Source: Romanomermis culicivorax
Lineage: Eukaryota > Nematoda > Enoplea > Mermithida > Mermithidae
Direction of reading: 5' to 3'
Length of the DNA stretch: 64,000 nt
NCBI GenBank assembly: GCA_963922205.1
Contig: CAWUHX010000207.1
Coordinates: 310,001 to 374,000 of the forward strand
The translations under genes and the position numbers were made by a program. Every line of letters begins with the position of its first letter. Position 1 is the stretch's first letter. Positions 63,057 to 64,000 of the stretch are shown piece by piece. The notes beneath the pieces were generated by a model that saw only the letters and a list, made by a program, of their open reading frames with translations, was not told where the DNA came from and did not search any database.

Positions 63057-64000
63057 AGTTCTTCCTGTAAGGTAGCTAAGACTGATAATCGCGCCTGTGA
63101 AGCTATTCGATCAAACTGAATAGAGAGGGGCTCACTTGTCTGCTTAAGCTTAGCACTAAGGTGACAGGAATGTCTAGGTGTCTCTTTTTTGTAAAAATGA
63201 GGTAAGTATTACTCATGTGGTCTTGCGGCGAAGAGGCCCCGGAATTACAAGATCGTTTATGCGACAGCGTTTTTGAGGCTTTAAGCTTGTTCTTTACAAT
63301 AACTAGCAACCACTCAATGATTTGGCTAGAAAAGAACAAGGTTTTAGCTCTCAGAATGGCTAGAAGGAAAGATAGGTTGACTCAGAAGGGAATTTATCTG
63401 GTCACCTATATACTTAGAGAGGGGATAACTGAGTGTAGAGAGAGGGAAAGTTATACCCAAACTTTAGTGAAGAAATGGGGCTAGACCGGGTTATTTGAAC
63501 CAAAAGTGAATGAATTTAAAATGAAATGGTGGTTTCCCAACTGTAAAAGAAAAGGATGACGTGAGGACGTACATATAAACTTGCCCAAAAGGGAATTTTA
63601 TTTGGAGGTTAAGTCCGTTGTGCTAGTTTACAAACCTTGGGATATCGGAGAGCTCATAACCGACAAAGTCCTACTCACCAGGAGTAGCGCGTGAAGTAGC
63701 TTAGAAAGATAATAAGTAAAGGTGGACAACTTAAAGTAAACTTAGGGGGTGTGAATAGATAGGGATAAAATTAGTTTAGACACCAGATTATGCAAAGGGG
63801 ATGTGCTTTTACGCAACTGGCCTCACTCACTAGGAGCAATTGCGAACTCTGAAAAGTGTGATGACTAGACAGGAGGTTCCCAAGGGGACGACATTCGCAT
63901 GTATTCTACAACCGTGCCCAAAACGGGAGTGCGCGTCTTGAACAGAATGGGAACTCTCCAGGAGTATTATATACAGCTGGGGTCCTGGGATTCCAGTCAC
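63057..64000 (-). other. leader of copy C, running off the window
   Basis: Noncoding, collinear with copy B 38.54-39.47 kb and with the proximal leader of copy A. The GACGTC array and 5' LTR would lie beyond the window. Confidence 0.6.

Larger units (their letters stand above)
52563..64000 (-). mobile_element. Ty3/gypsy-type retroelement with env, copy C (most complete)
   Basis: On the minus strand: leader (from beyond 64000), gag-X (63056-60750), env (60736-58736), retropepsin 1 (to 58046), retropepsin 2 (57949-57146), RT (57125-56070), RNase H (to 55766), integrase (55333-54512, internally deleted) and 3' LTR (54037-52563). This copy shows the whole gene order. It has scattered stops and frameshifts and is not functional as it stands. 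Confidence 0.82.

Overview
This is nuclear DNA of an AT-rich metazoan. I cannot name the species. Spliceosomal introns of 49-63 nt and a dense load of decayed mobile elements would suit a nematode or another small-intron invertebrate, but that is an impression. Almost everything recognisable in the window is mobile or virus-like.

Region 1 (1 to about 15.7 kb) is most of a Polinton/Maverick (adintovirus-like) element whose left end lies outside the window. It has the standard set: protein-primed family B DNA polymerase (7419-2908, minus, seven exons), DDE integrase with chromodomain, double jelly-roll major capsid protein, adenain-like cysteine protease, A32/FtsK-like packaging ATPase and two related candidate minor capsid proteins. 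It also carries unusual cargo: a TATA-binding protein (401-937) in tight tandem with a 112-aa ORF, an F-box protein, an AT-hook protein and a type II-like membrane protein. Integrase, minor capsid, basic peptide, capsid, protease and ATPase genes overlap or abut on the minus strand. An exact TATAAATA octamer lies 24-63 nt upstream of seven of these start codons, and a one-mismatch version precedes an eighth. The genes for polymerase, F-box protein and TBP lack it. My main hypothesis is an element-encoded TBP that reads element-specific TATA boxes on the morphogenesis genes. Two copies of a structured 62-63 nt element with a compensatory base change sit at the 3' ends of two genes.

Region 2 (about 15.7-26.1 kb) holds a GAC minisatellite, a tRNA-like sequence and retroelement copy A on the minus strand. 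Copy A is a Ty3/gypsy-type element with a 1.4 kb LTR (TGTCAC...GTGACA), a primer-binding site, a leader of about 3.5 kb with an array of GACGTC motifs, gag, and a second protein (X) joined to gag by a conserved 86-nt intron. An env-like glycoprotein with a retropepsin-like domain behind its membrane anchor follows. Copy A is cut off before its RT.

Region 3 (26.1-31 kb) contains a Tc1/mariner-like helix-turn-helix fragment and a decayed BEN-domain gene. Region 4 (31-42 kb) is retroelement copy B, with an internal deletion fusing env to RT, followed by a fragment of the BEN gene. Region 5 (42-52.5 kb) is AT-rich DNA with a diverged inverted repeat and a decayed CR1/Jockey-type LINE (46.7-50.6 kb, minus) into which two hAT-type MITEs have inserted. 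Region 6 (52.6-64 kb) is retroelement copy C. It is the most complete copy and shows the order gag, X, env, retropepsin 1, retropepsin 2, RT, RNase H, integrase, LTR; its 5' end runs off the window.

Functions come from motifs read by eye. Splice sites were chosen by GT-AG rules and frame; total lengths divisible by three support the polymerase, F-box and gag-X models.
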